The notes under the pieces are model-generated. The model was given only the letters and a program-made list of their open reading frames with translations, searched no databases and was not told the DNA's origin. Below, one piece after another: positions 38,204 to 47,015 of a stretch of DNA of 64,000 nt (position 1 is the stretch's first letter; each line of letters begins with the position of its first letter). The stretch spans positions 372,001 through 436,000 of the forward strand of contig NZ_CP097253.1 in assembly GCF_023380025.1 (NCBI RefSeq). Reading direction: 5' to 3'. A program made the translations under genes and the position numbers. The stretch is from Sphingomonas glaciei (lineage in GTDB: Bacteria; Pseudomonadota; Alphaproteobacteria; Sphingomonadales; Sphingomonadaceae).

Positions 38204-40027
38204 ATGTGCGGAATCGTCGCCATTGTCGGCCGTGAGGCGGTTGCCCAGCGCCTGTTCGAGGGCCTCAGGCGGCTCGAATATCGGGGCTATGACAGCGCCG
38301 GCATCTGCACCCTGGTCGACGGCGGGTTCGAGCGGCGGCGGGCGGAAGGCAAGCTCGACAACCTCGGCGCGCGGCTCGCCGAAAGCGCGCTTCCGGGGAT
38401 CACCGGTATCGCCCACACCCGCTGGGCGACCCACGGCGCGCCGACTGAGGCCAATGCCCATCCGCACATCGCTGGACCGGTGGCGCTGGTCCACAATGGC
38501 ATCATCGAGAATTTCAAGCCGCTGCGGGCCGAGCTGATGGCAGAAGGCCGCACGCTGCTGAGCGAGACCGACAGCGAGGTCGTCGCCCATCTGGTCGCGC
38601 GCGAGGTCGAGGCCGGCCGCAGCCCGGAGGAAGCGGTCGCCGCCGTCCTGCCGAGGCTCCACGGCGCCTTTGCGATGGCCTTCTTGTTCCGCGATCATGA
38701 CGGTCTGGTGATCGGCGCGCGGATGGGGGCGCCGCTGACGGTGGGTTATGGCGAGGGTGAGAATTACCTCGGCTCCGACGCCATCGCGCTGGCACCGTGG
38801 ACTCGCCGCATCGCTTACCTCGAGGAAGGCGACTGGGTCGTCGTGCGCAAGGACGAAGTCCAGATCTACGACCGCGCAAATCAGCCGGTCGAGCGGCGGA
38901 CCGTGGAGAGCGAGGCCAATGCCGAGACCATCTCCAAGGGCAACCATGCGCATTTCATGCGCAAGGAGATTTTCGAGCAGCCGTTGGTCGTCGCCCAGAC
39001 CCTGCAGAGCTATGTCCGCGCGTTCGAGGGCGAGGTCGCCATCCCCACCGCTGACTTCGACCTCAGCCAGGTCGATCGCGTCACGATGGTCGCCTGCGGC
39101 ACCAGTTTCTATGCCGGGATGGTCGGCAAATATTGGATCGAGCGCTTCGCCCGGGTGCCGGTCGACATCGATGTCGCAAGCGAGTTCCGCTACCGCGACC
39201 CGGTGCTGGAAAAGGGCGGCCTTGCCCTCTTCATCAGCCAGTCGGGCGAGACCGCCGATACCCTGGCCGCGCTGCGTCATGCGCGTGAACAGGGACAGCG
39301 GATCGCGGTGGTGGTGAACGTGCCGACCAGCTCCATGGCGCGCGAGGCCGACCTCCTCCTGCCGACGCGGGCCGGGCCGGAAATCGGTGTCGCTTCCACA
39401 AAGGCCTTCACCTGCCAGCTGGCGGTGCTCGCGGCGCTGGCGGTCAACCTGGCCCGGGCACGCGGACGGATCAGCGCGGACGAAGAGCGGGAGATCGTCG
39501 CTCACCTGGCCGAAGCGCCCGAGGCGATGGCCCGCGCGATCGACCATGACGAGGACATCAAGGCGATGGCGCACCTCGTCGCGCCGGCCCGCGACGTGCT
39601 CTATCTCGGCCGCGGTCCGGACTATCCGATGGCGTTGGAAGGCGCGCTCAAACTGAAGGAAATCAGCTACATCCACGCCGAAGGCTATGCCGCGGGCGAG
39701 ATGAAGCATGGCCCGATCGCGCTAATCGACGATGCCGTGCCGGTGATCGTCCTCGCGCCCTCAGGCCCGCTGTTCGACAAGACCGTCAGCAACATGCAGG
39801 AAGTCCGCGCGCGCGGCGGCCGGGTGATCCTGATCAGCGACGCTGAGGGCATTGCTGCGGCCGGCGACGGCTGCGTGGCGACGATCGAGATGCCGGCCGT
39901 GCACGAACTGATCGCGCCTCTGGTCTATGCCGTGCCGGTCCAGTTGCTCGCCTACCATGTTGCCGTGCTCAAGGGCACCGACGTCGACCAGCCCCGCAAT
40001 CTGGCTAAGAGCGTGACGGTGGAGTGA
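38204..40027 (+). CDS. glmS: Glutamine:fructose-6-phosphate aminotransferase (isomerizing)
   Basis: 607-residue glucosamine-6-phosphate synthase. The Ntn glutaminase begins MCGIVAIVGREAVAQRLFEG with Cys2 as nucleophile, RLEYRGYDSAGI and HTRWATHGAPTEANAHPH. Two SIS domains follow (VACGTSFYAGMVGKYWIERF, ISQSGETADTLAALRHA, GAGCharacteristic TRAGPEIGVASTKAFTCQLA), and the C-terminus is DVDQPRNLAKSVTVE. It is immediately downstream of glmU. No glmS ribozyme or riboswitch is visible in the five-base gap. Confidence 0.98.
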   Translation: MCGIVAIVGREAVAQRLFEGLRRLEYRGYDSAGICTLVDGGFERRRAEGKLDNLGARLAESALPGITGIAHTRWATHGAPTEANAHPHIAGPVALVHNGIIENFKPLRAELMAEGRTLLSETDSEVVAHLVAREVEAGRSPEEAVAAVLPRLHGAFAMAFLFRDHDGLVIGARMGAPLTVGYGEGENYLGSDAIALAPWTRRIAYLEEGDWVVVRKDEVQIYDRANQPVERRTVESEANAETISKGNHAHFMRKEIFEQPLVVAQTLQSYVRAFEGEVAIPTADFDLSQVDRVTMVACGTSFYAGMVGKYWIERFARVPVDIDVASEFRYRDPVLEKGGLALFISQSGETADTLAALRHAREQGQRIAVVVNVPTSSMAREADLLLPTRAGPEIGVASTKAFTCQLAVLAALAVNLARARGRISADEEREIVAHLAEAPEAMARAIDHDEDIKAMAHLVAPARDVLYLGRGPDYPMALEGALKLKEISYIHAEGYAAGEMKHGPIALIDDAVPVIVLAPSGPLFDKTVSNMQEVRARGGRVILISDAEGIAAAGDGCVATIEMPAVHELIAPLVYAVPVQLLAYHVAVLKGTDVDQPRNLAKSVTVE

Positions 40028-40037
40028 TTGCGTCGTT

Positions 40038-41111
40038 CTACGCGTCGAGCCAGCTGCGGTAGGGCAGCCAGCCGTGGGCATTGGCTGCGAAATTCAGCCA
40101 GATGTAGAGCACGGCCGCAGTGTAGGCGCCGATCAGGAGCTTGCCGAAGTTACGACTTAGAAGTGTCCCAGGGATGCGGGCCAGGATGATGAACTGGAGC
40201 GGCAGCAGGTAGAGCGAGATCCGGTCGACCGCGGTTGACGAGGGCGACAGGAAAAGCGCCACCGTCGCGCCGATCGCCACCAGCGAGAAATTACGCCACA
40301 GCTTGGCATCATTCTCGTTGAGGCCAAGCCTGCGCTGGAAAGCCATGAACACGATCGCCGGCAGAAGCGACATGGAAATGCGGATGGCCGCCCCGCTCGA
40401 ATTGTAGCGCGCCTCGACATAGTTGCGGAACAGGCGATCGACGCTGTCCTGCAAGAACAAGGTATAAAGCCCCAGTGCCGATGAGGTGAGCAGGGCGAGA
40501 TCGATGATCTTGCGGCGATCCCCGGTGAACGCCACCAGCGGCAGACAGACGACGGCAGACTTGTGGAACAGCGTGCCGACCGCGGTCCACAGCACCATCC
40601 GTGCAATGCTGCCGGTGTTGAGCAGGCTCGCCAGGCCAACCATGACCAGGCCGAGCGCCGCAGCCTGTCGCGTATAGCCCATTCCGACCACGATAATCAG
40701 GTAGGGGACGGCGATCAGCAGTGACAACCATGGCTGCGGCTCCCGCCGAGCCAGTGCAAAGGTTCCCCATACGGTCAGCAATCCGCAAACCAGGTTGATC
40801 AGCCACACGTCGTAACCGAGTTGCTGGGTCGCCCAGTTGAGCAAGGCATAGCCAGGATCGCTCTGCAGGATGGTCTGGTCGAACGTCCTGAAAGCGCTTC
40901 GCTTGAAGATTTCTTCGTAGTTCAGCCAGTCACCGCCGACCTGGTAGCGGAAGCCGATCATCAGGGTCAGCACGATCAGTCCGACGGACATTCCAATCGA
41001 TACGCGCGGGGCGTTGGCGGGAACCGGTCCGGCCGCCTGCGGCTGAACCTGCCGTTGCGACAGGATCACACCCAGAAAGAAGAAGGACCACAGGAGCCAG
41101 TAAGGGATCAT
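40038..41111 (-). CDS. EpsG-family membrane protein (exopolysaccharide polymerase-like)
   Basis: 357-residue multispanning protein of the EpsG family, which in exopolysaccharide systems probably polymerises repeat units (Wzy-like). GFRYQVGGDWLNYEEIFKRS is the family signature, followed by LQSDPGYALLNWATQQLGYD and many hydrophobic helices (PYLIIVVGMGYTRQAAALGL, ISLYLLPLQFIILARIPGTL). Last gene of the minus-strand GT4-HAD-UbiA-small ORF-EpsG operon; it starts directly after the small ORF stop (TAGATG). Confidence 0.82.
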   Translation of the reverse strand: MIPYWLLWSFFFLGVILSQRQVQPQAAGPVPANAPRVSIGMSVGLIVLTLMIGFRYQVGGDWLNYEEIFKRSAFRTFDQTILQSDPGYALLNWATQQLGYDVWLINLVCGLLTVWGTFALARREPQPWLSLLIAVPYLIIVVGMGYTRQAAALGLVMVGLASLLNTGSIARMVLWTAVGTLFHKSAVVCLPLVAFTGDRRKIIDLALLTSSALGLYTLFLQDSVDRLFRNYVEARYNSSGAAIRISMSLLPAIVFMAFQRRLGLNENDAKLWRNFSLVAIGATVALFLSPSSTAVDRISLYLLPLQFIILARIPGTLLSRNFGKLLIGAYTAAVLYIWLNFAANAHGWLPYRSWLDA

Positions 41112-41234
41112 CTACCACCTGCCGGACGGCAGGCGGATTCCGACATTGCGCTCGCTTACGATCAGGTTTGCCGCGCCCATAAGGGTGCGGCGTAGCGAAG
41201 GCGCCTGGGTCAGTGAAGGAGATTCTGTCACCAT
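41112..41234 (-). CDS. Small ORF between the UbiA-like and EpsG genes (40 aa)
   Basis: ATG to TAG gives 40 residues beginning MVTESPSLTQAPSLRRTLMG and ending in SERNVGIRLPSGRW. Its stop codon touches the EpsG start. An in-frame GTG at 41267 would overlap the UbiA-like stop by eight bases and give 51 residues. The other genes of this operon overlap or nearly touch, which argues that this gap-filling frame is translated. No SD is evident and I recognise no family. Confidence 0.4.
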   Translation of the reverse strand: MVTESPSLTQAPSLRRTLMGAANLIVSERNVGIRLPSGRW

Positions 41235-41259
41235 CCGACTATAGCCGGATCTGCCACGA

Positions 41260-42048
41260 CTAGGCACGCGAGCGTCGTTCATCGAGCGCCTGCCGGGACA
41301 GGTAGAGCAGGGTCAGTAAACTCCAGATCTCCAGCGGCAGGGTGGTGGCCGCGATCAGGGTGATCAGGGCCACGATCGGCCCGAGCAGCAGCATCTGCAC
41401 CAGCGCGAAGCGCGGCTGGCGGCGGTCGGCGATGCGCAGGAGATCCTTGCTGTCGAGATAGGCGAGCCAGCGCAGGTAGACGTAGAGCAGCAGCGCAACC
41501 AGCATTGCCAGCGGCAGCCGGGCAGGCTCGAGGGCGCCGATTATCGGCACGATGAAGCGCAGCAGCCCCAACTGGACGAAGGTCGCGCTGCGCGGTGCGG
41601 TGGCCTCGATCAGATTGTGCAGCGCAAACACGACGGCGAGGCATGCCGTTGCGGCCAGCCAGACCGGATCTAGGATCCAGCCCGTAGCCCAGCCGATCAG
41701 TGTCCAGACGCCGACCCGCAGGATGATGAAGGCCGTCACGAACGCGGTACCGCTGGCTCCGCTCCAGCGCTTGCGACCGCCGGGGCGGCGGGCATCGAAC
41801 AGGTCGTTGGCGAGGTAGCCCAGTTCGTAGACCGCGATGAAGGCGAGGTAGCCGAGCACGAAGTTGGTCGTCGCCTCGATCATCCCCTGTCCGCCCAGCC
41901 TGACCAGCATCCACCAGGCCGGAAGGAAGCTGGTCGCAATCAGATAGATCAGGTCCTGCGCGCCCTTGACCCTGCTCAGGAGGAAATAGCCCCCGGGCAT
42001 CAGGGCGAGGAGCGACCGGGCGCTAGAGTTGGATGTAGCTGACATCAT
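41260..42048 (-). CDS. UbiA-like prenyltransferase-fold membrane protein
   Basis: 262-residue polytopic protein. YELGYLANDLFDARRPGGRK resembles the first Asp-rich motif of UbiA enzymes (NDxxD), and YLRWLAYLDSKDLLRIADRR may be the second. Helices include LLLYVYLRWLAYL and GPIVALITLIAATTL. With the HAD-like gene that overlaps it by 26 bp, it resembles HAD-UbiA systems that make polyprenyl-phosphate-linked pentose (DPPR synthase type). That would provide a lipid-linked donor for the glycan cluster. The third Asp of motif 1 is replaced (RRPGG), so the reaction is uncertain. Confidence 0.6.
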   Translation of the reverse strand: MMSATSNSSARSLLALMPGGYFLLSRVKGAQDLIYLIATSFLPAWWMLVRLGGQGMIEATTNFVLGYLAFIAVYELGYLANDLFDARRPGGRKRWSGASGTAFVTAFIILRVGVWTLIGWATGWILDPVWLAATACLAVVFALHNLIEATAPRSATFVQLGLLRFIVPIIGALEPARLPLAMLVALLLYVYLRWLAYLDSKDLLRIADRRQPRFALVQMLLLGPIVALITLIAATTLPLEIWSLLTLLYLSRQALDERRSRA

Positions 42049-42664
42049 CGCCTGCCCATCGCGACTCCTTGCCCGCCGCCGGTAGGATCACGAACCCCTC
42101 GTCGGCCGACCGGAGGAGTGCCTCATCGGTGCGATTGTCGCTGTAGACGATCATCCGCTCTCCGCTTGCCCGAAGCTGCGCAGCGATTCTTGGCTTGGCG
42201 CCGGTCAGGTCGTCGGTGATCCGCCCGGTACATTGTTCCGCGGCCGTGAAGCCAAGGGTTGAGCCACGTCCCTCGACGCCGAGCCTCCCCGCAATCGCCT
42301 CGACCACCGGAGCGAGGCTGCTCGACACGATGGCGACCCGGTCACCGCGCCCGCGGTGCTCCTCCAGCCGCTGGAGGACGGAAGGGTTGGATCGACGGTC
42401 GGCAAGCGTTTCCGCATAGCCGGATGCAAGCTGCTCGATCCGGTCGCGCGGCAATCCCTTCAGCGAGGCGACCAGCCGCTCTCGCGCAAGGTCGCGGCCA
42501 AGGCGTTGGGCAACGGCGCCGATCAGGAAGAACAACGGGTTGTCCAGCCAACGCTTCAGGGCTTGCGCGATTGCGGGCTCCTGCTGCGCGGCGAACCTCA
42601 GAAAGCCGACCGTCGTATTCTCTGCATACAGGGTATCGCAAAGGTCGAAGATGGCGATCACCAT
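42023..42664 (-). CDS. HAD-superfamily protein, phosphatase-like, altered motif I
   Basis: 213 residues of HAD type IB layout. Motif I is [14 protein letters not shown]: the nucleophile Asp is kept, but the usual Asp two residues later is Cys. Motif II is [32 protein letters not shown] gives the motif III Lys and [20 protein letters not shown] the motif IV Asp. The missing general acid/base suggests altered or weak phosphatase action. It overlaps the GT4 gene by 7 bp and the UbiA-like gene by 26 bp. Confidence 0.8.
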   Translation of the reverse strand: MVIAIFDLCDTLYAENTTVGFLRFAAQQEPAIAQALKRWLDNPLFFLIGAVAQRLGRDLARERLVASLKGLPRDRIEQLASGYAETLADRRSNPSVLQRLEEHRGRGDRVAIVSSSLAPVVEAIAGRLGVEGRGSTLGFTAAEQCTGRITDDLTGAKPRIAAQLRASGERMIVYSDNRTDEALLRSADEGFVILPAAGKESRWAGDDVSYIQL

Positions 42665-43908
42665 GGCGCCACCTCTACCGCGCTGTCGCGGTGGGCATAG
42701 ATGGCATCGTAGGCGTCGATCGCGGCCGGAAGGTCGAGCAGCGGCTTCGCCCGTTCGCGCACGCCCTCGCGCGGCTCGCTCGTGAGGGCAGCGAAGCGCG
42801 CGATGGCTTCATCCAGGCTGGCCTGCCTGGTGTCCCGGAGCAGGTGGCCGCTGGTCCGCGCGATGATCGCTTCGGCATCGCCGATGCCGCGATTGGCGAT
42901 GACCGGCAGGCCGCAGGCGAGATATTCGGCATGCTTCGTCGCCGACACGCCGAGGCTGGAGTAGGTGGGCGTGATCAGGCACGCGCCGACGTCGGCGGCT
43001 CCGACCAGCGCCGGTACTTCCGGGCGGTCGGCAGCGGCAATGACCAGTTGCTCGGCAGCGATGTCCAGGCCCAGTGCGGCTGCCTTTGCAAGCAAGGCGG
43101 GGCGGTCGTGGCGGCCGATCAGGAGCAACCGCGCGTCGGAATGCTTGCTCGCAAGGGTAGCGAAAAGGCGAAGCAAATCGTCTTCGAGATAGACCGTGCC
43201 GAGCGACCCGAGGTGGCACAGGACCGGCGCCTCGGCCGGTATTCCCAGTCTCGCGCGGACCGCCTTCTTCTGCTCCGCACTGCTGACGGTGAACAGCGAG
43301 AAATCGGCGCAACAGGGGACGACCGAGATCGGCACCCCGCGGTACGAAGCCCAGCGCGCCACTTCCTCCTTGGCGGCCTTGGTCAGCACTACGAGGTGGG
43401 CCGAGCCCTCGAGCAGCCGGCGCTCCTTGCGCTTCCAAGATTGGTAAAGCTGCCGGCCAAGCAGGCTGTCGTCGCGCCAGCGGCCCCCTTCGCGGCGCTG
43501 ATCCGGCCAGAACCCGCGCAGGTCGAACAGCAGGGGCAGTCGATGCCGCCGAGCAGCGCGAAGCCCGGCCACGGCCGCCACGTAGCTGCGCGCGTGGATC
43601 ATCTCGCTGGCAGGGGCCAGTCGCATCGCCGCTCGCGCCATGGCGCGCTGGTCGATCAGCTTCGACAGCACCGGCGGCGACGATCGGAAGGGTTGGGGAT
43701 GCCATTCCATCCCATGCGCGGCGCAGATCGCTCGAACCTGCCCGGCCCCTGCGGCGAAGCGGTCCGGCTTTTCGAAGCTCACGACGGTGATCCGGTGTCC
43801 CGCCGCGGCACAACCGGTCAGGTAGGGCAGGACCTGCGACTGTCCCAGCGGATCGGTCAGGCCGTCGTAGGTAAGGTAAAGAACGGCGCGGCCGCGAACA
43901 GTCGACAT
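42658..43908 (-). CDS. Glycosyltransferase family 4
   Basis: 416-residue GT-B enzyme. [20 protein letters not shown] is a well-known opening for this group; [20 protein letters not shown] and [20 protein letters not shown] belong to the donor-binding half, and [20 protein letters not shown] carries the donor-sugar contact loop. Donor and acceptor are unknown. First gene of the minus-strand operon; divergent from the UDP-xylose synthase gene with a 72-bp gap that must hold both promoters. Confidence 0.88.
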   Translation of the reverse strand: MSTVRGRAVLYLTYDGLTDPLGQSQVLPYLTGCAAAGHRITVVSFEKPDRFAAGAGQVRAICAAHGMEWHPQPFRSSPPVLSKLIDQRAMARAAMRLAPASEMIHARSYVAAVAGLRAARRHRLPLLFDLRGFWPDQRREGGRWRDDSLLGRQLYQSWKRKERRLLEGSAHLVVLTKAAKEEVARWASYRGVPISVVPCCADFSLFTVSSAEQKKAVRARLGIPAEAPVLCHLGSLGTVYLEDDLLRLFATLASKHSDARLLLIGRHDRPALLAKAAALGLDIAAEQLVIAAADRPEVPALVGAADVGACLITPTYSSLGVSATKHAEYLACGLPVIANRGIGDAEAIIARTSGHLLRDTRQASLDEAIARFAALTSEPREGVRERAKPLLDLPAAIDAYDAIYAHRDSAVEVAPW

Positions 43909-43980
43909 GGCAGCCCTCTAGACGTTCTGTTCGGGGCAAGGCAAAGGTCTGGGCCAGATCCCGCAAGGAACCGACACCAG

Positions 43981-44934
43981 ATGAAGCGCAGTTATTCCGC
44001 CCGCCGCCGGGTTCTCGTCACCGGGGGCGCTGGGTTTCTTGGCTCCCACCTCATCGGCAAGCTGCTCGAGCGTGGGGACGAGGTGCTGTGCGTCGACAAT
44101 CTGTTCACCGGCACCCGCGACAATCTCATCGACTATCGCGATCATCCGCAGTTCGAGTTCCTGCGCCACGACATCACTTGGCCGCTCTATGTGGAGGTCG
44201 ACCAGATCTACAATCTGGCCTGCCCGGCCTCGCCGATCCACTATCAGCACGATCCAGTGCAGACGACCAAGACCAGCGTGCTGGGCGCGATCAACATGCT
44301 CGGGTTGGCCAAGCGCTGCGGGGCGCGGATCTTCCAGGCGTCGACCAGCGAGGTCTATGGCGATCCCCACGTCCACCCCCAGCCCGAGGGCTATTGGGGC
44401 AACGTCAACCCGATCGGCCCGCGTAGCTGCTACGACGAGGGCAAGCGCTGCGCCGAAACCCTGTTCTTCGACTATCACCGCCAGCACGGGATGGAGATCA
44501 AGGTCGTTCGCATCTTCAACACTTACGGCCCGCGGATGCACCCGGCGGACGGCCGCGTGGTGTCGAACTTCATCATGCAGGCGCTCAAGAACGAGCCGAT
44601 CACCATCTACGGCGACGGCAGCCAGACCCGCAGCTTCTGCTACGTCGACGATCTGATCGCCGGGTTCATCAAGCTAATGGATTCGCCCGCCGAGCTGACG
44701 GGGCCGGTCAATATCGGCAATCCGTCCGAGTTCACGATGATCGAGCTGGCCGAAATGGCCATTCGCCAGATCGGCAGCACGTCCGAAATCGTCCGCATGC
44801 CGCTGCCCGCCGACGATCCCAAGCAGCGCCAGCCCGACATCGCGCAGGCCCGCGACAAGCTGGGCTGGGAGCCGACCGTCCCGCTCGAGCAGGGCCTCGC
44901 CCGCACCATCGACTATTTCCGCCGCTTCGTCTGA
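43981..44934 (+). CDS. UDP-glucuronate decarboxylase (UDP-xylose synthase)
   Basis: 317-residue extended [23 protein letters not shown] binds [43 protein letters not shown] and [20 protein letters not shown] followed by [19 protein letters not shown] are hallmarks of UXS, with the YxxxK pair in SCYDEGKR. It converts UDP-glucuronate to UDP-xylose, fed by the Ugd at 51-52 kb. AAGGAA lies nine bases before ATG 43981. Confidence 0.93.
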   Translation: MKRSYSARRRVLVTGGAGFLGSHLIGKLLERGDEVLCVDNLFTGTRDNLIDYRDHPQFEFLRHDITWPLYVEVDQIYNLACPASPIHYQHDPVQTTKTSVLGAINMLGLAKRCGARIFQASTSEVYGDPHVHPQPEGYWGNVNPIGPRSCYDEGKRCAETLFFDYHRQHGMEIKVVRIFNTYGPRMHPADGRVVSNFIMQALKNEPITIYGDGSQTRSFCYVDDLIAGFIKLMDSPAELTGPVNIGNPSEFTMIELAEMAIRQIGSTSEIVRMPLPADDPKQRQPDIAQARDKLGWEPTVPLEQGLARTIDYFRRFV

Positions 44935-44950
44935 GCCTGTCCGGCCGGCC

Positions 44951-46042
44951 ATGCCCCCTCAAAGGAAGGTTGCCTTCTTCCTGCCGGACTTGGGTGGTGG
45001 CGGGGCCGAAAGGGTGCAGGTGGCGATCATTCGCCACCTCGTCGCAGCCGGTCATCAGGTCGACCTGATCCTTGCGTTTCACGGCGGCGTCCTGCTGCCC
45101 CTGCTTCCGCCCGGGGTACGGATCATCGAGCTCCGCGCCAAGCGCCTCGCTGGCGCGTTCCCGGGGCTCGTACGCTATCTCAGGGCCGAACGGCCGTGGT
45201 CGCTGCAGGCGATCATGTGGCCCTGCACGGTGCTGGCGGTCGCTTCGAAGATGGCGGCGCGAACGTCGACCAAGCTGCTGCTGAGCGAGCATATTGCGCT
45301 CAGCAAGCAATATCCCTCGTCCCTGCAGCAATTCATTCTCCGAGCAACCCTCAGCTTGTTCTATCCACGCGCGCAATCCGTCGTGGCCGTCTCGCAAGGT
45401 GCGGCGAGCGACGTGGAGGCCCTGGCGGGCATGCCGACCGGCGCCGTCGAAGTGATCTACAATCCCATGGATCTTCCGCCGCTACCTCCGCCCAGCCAAG
45501 CGACAGATCGCGATCCTGGCTCTGGTGATCCGCTCCTGATTACTGTTGGCCGACTTTTCGACCAGAAGAACCACGCGCTTCTGCTTAGAGCCTTCCGCCG
45601 CGTGCTTGTTCGCCTGCCTCGCGCAACTCTGATCATCTTGGGCGAAGGTGCGCTGCGCGGCCAGCTTGAGAGCCTTTGCAAAGCACTTGGTCTTGAGGGG
45701 CAGGTCAAACTGCCCGGCTTTGCAGCCGACCCATGGCCGCTGCTTCTGGCTGCGGATCTGTTCGTCCTATCGTCCGATTATGAGGGCATGTCGCTCGTTC
45801 TGGTCGAGGCCATGCACGCTGGATTGCGAATAGTCAGCACCGACTGCGTTGCCGGCCCCGCCGAACTTCTCGAGAATGGCCGCTACGGCAGATTGGTCCC
45901 TGTTGGCGACGAGGTCGCGCTTGCCGAAGCGATCCTACGGGAGCTCGACATGCCGCGAAATCGCGACCGCCAGCGGGCCCGGGCGCGTGCGATTACCGGC
46001 CGACCAAACCTCCGCCGCTACGAAGAATTGCTCGTCGGCTAG
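44951..46042 (+). CDS. Glycosyltransferase family 4
   Basis: 363-residue GT-B enzyme. KVAFFLPDLGGGGAERVQVA is the acceptor-domain start; LITVGRLFDQKNHALLLRAF, IILGEGALRGQLESLCKALG, VKLPGFAADPWPLLLAADLF and SSDYEGMSLVLVEAMHAGLR form the donor domain, with the EGMS...E pattern that contacts the nucleotide sugar. It follows UXS by 16 bp, so transfer of a pentose or uronic acid is plausible but unproven. Its stop overlaps the next gene's stop on the other strand (CTAG). Confidence 0.9.
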   Translation: MPPQRKVAFFLPDLGGGGAERVQVAIIRHLVAAGHQVDLILAFHGGVLLPLLPPGVRIIELRAKRLAGAFPGLVRYLRAERPWSLQAIMWPCTVLAVASKMAARTSTKLLLSEHIALSKQYPSSLQQFILRATLSLFYPRAQSVVAVSQGAASDVEALAGMPTGAVEVIYNPMDLPPLPPPSQATDRDPGSGDPLLITVGRLFDQKNHALLLRAFRRVLVRLPRATLIILGEGALRGQLESLCKALGLEGQVKLPGFAADPWPLLLAADLFVLSSDYEGMSLVLVEAMHAGLRIVSTDCVAGPAELLENGRYGRLVPVGDEVALAEAILRELDMPRNRDRQRARARAITGRPNLRRYEELLVG

Positions 46043-46923
46043 AGACTGGAGGGTCGAAGCAGGGCTGCGAACCTGTTCCCAAGCCTTGTTGACGGCCCAG
46101 CTACTCCGGCGACGAGAACCGATGCGCGTCCTATGACGTCGCGTATGCGTGCGCCGATGGATTCTATCCGAACGGTCGAACGATAAGGCCAGCCCGTCTC
46201 CCAAACTTCGAATCGGTCGATCTTGTAGCCCAGTCGCTCTTCGAAAAATGCGCGCTGCGCCCGGGCGTTGGTCTGGAACAGATGGTAAGGCGGGTACGTC
46301 CCCACCGCCTGTCTGCCCAGATTTGCACGTACGCTGCCGAATAGGACTCCGGCTGTCCGCACCAGGCTTGGATTGGTTTCGAGTGGTCCTTCGAGAAAGA
46401 ATTGCCCGTTCTTGCTGAGCAGCGCTTCAAGTGCGCGCATGGATCCAGCGGGATCCGGCAGATGCTCGAGCACGTCGCCGAGATGAATGACATCGAAGCG
46501 TTGGCTGCCTTGTTCCAACTCCTCGAGCGCATGCACCGGACATCCGCTCGCCTGTGCGGCTTTGAGGCGCACGACGGGATCAATTTCTACACCCTCCGCC
46601 CGAAAACCAAGTGCTTTCGCCGCCTTCAGGAATTGCCCACTGCCACACCCGAAATCCAAGAGGGTGTGCGGTCCGTCGCCGGTTGCGGAAAGGAATGAGT
46701 CAAGCACGGTCGAAGGTTCTTCTTCCGGCTGGTCGTAGAAAACGCCGTGATACTCGTCTTGCCGGTACATGGCGGCAAGTTCGTCCGGTCCAGGGAGCGG
46801 GTCGATGGTCGAACTCCCGCAGCGCACACAGTTTCGATAGCGATACGTGCGATCGTTGAAGCGGGTGGAGTAGGGAAATACGTCATTTCCCAGCTCACTG
46901 CGGCAGAGGAGGCACTCAGACAT
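46039..46923 (-). CDS. Class I SAM-dependent methyltransferase with N-terminal Cys pairs
   Basis: 294 residues. An N-terminal zinc-ribbon-like element (ECLLCRSE and RNCVRCGSS) precedes a methyltransferase domain: LLDFGCGSGQFLKAAKALGF (motif I), EGVEIDPVV and DVIHLGDVLEHLPDPAGSMR. This arrangement is common in sugar or lipid methyltransferases of polysaccharide clusters. ATG 46923 (MSECLLC) is preferred to the longer reading. By eye this gene is less GC-rich than its neighbours, which may mean later acquisition. Confidence 0.85.
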   Translation of the reverse strand: MSECLLCRSELGNDVFPYSTRFNDRTYRYRNCVRCGSSTIDPLPGPDELAAMYRQDEYHGVFYDQPEEEPSTVLDSFLSATGDGPHTLLDFGCGSGQFLKAAKALGFRAEGVEIDPVVRLKAAQASGCPVHALEELEQGSQRFDVIHLGDVLEHLPDPAGSMRALEALLSKNGQFFLEGPLETNPSLVRTAGVLFGSVRANLGRQAVGTYPPYHLFQTNARAQRAFFEERLGYKIDRFEVWETGWPYRSTVRIESIGARIRDVIGRASVLVAGVAGPSTRLGNRFAALLRPSSL

Positions 46924-47015
46924 TGGTTTGTCGCTAGAACGGCAAGACGATCGCCGCAATGCAATGCAGCCTATCGCCGCTTCCTGCCCGCTCCTCCACC
47001 GGCTAAGCCGCTGCC

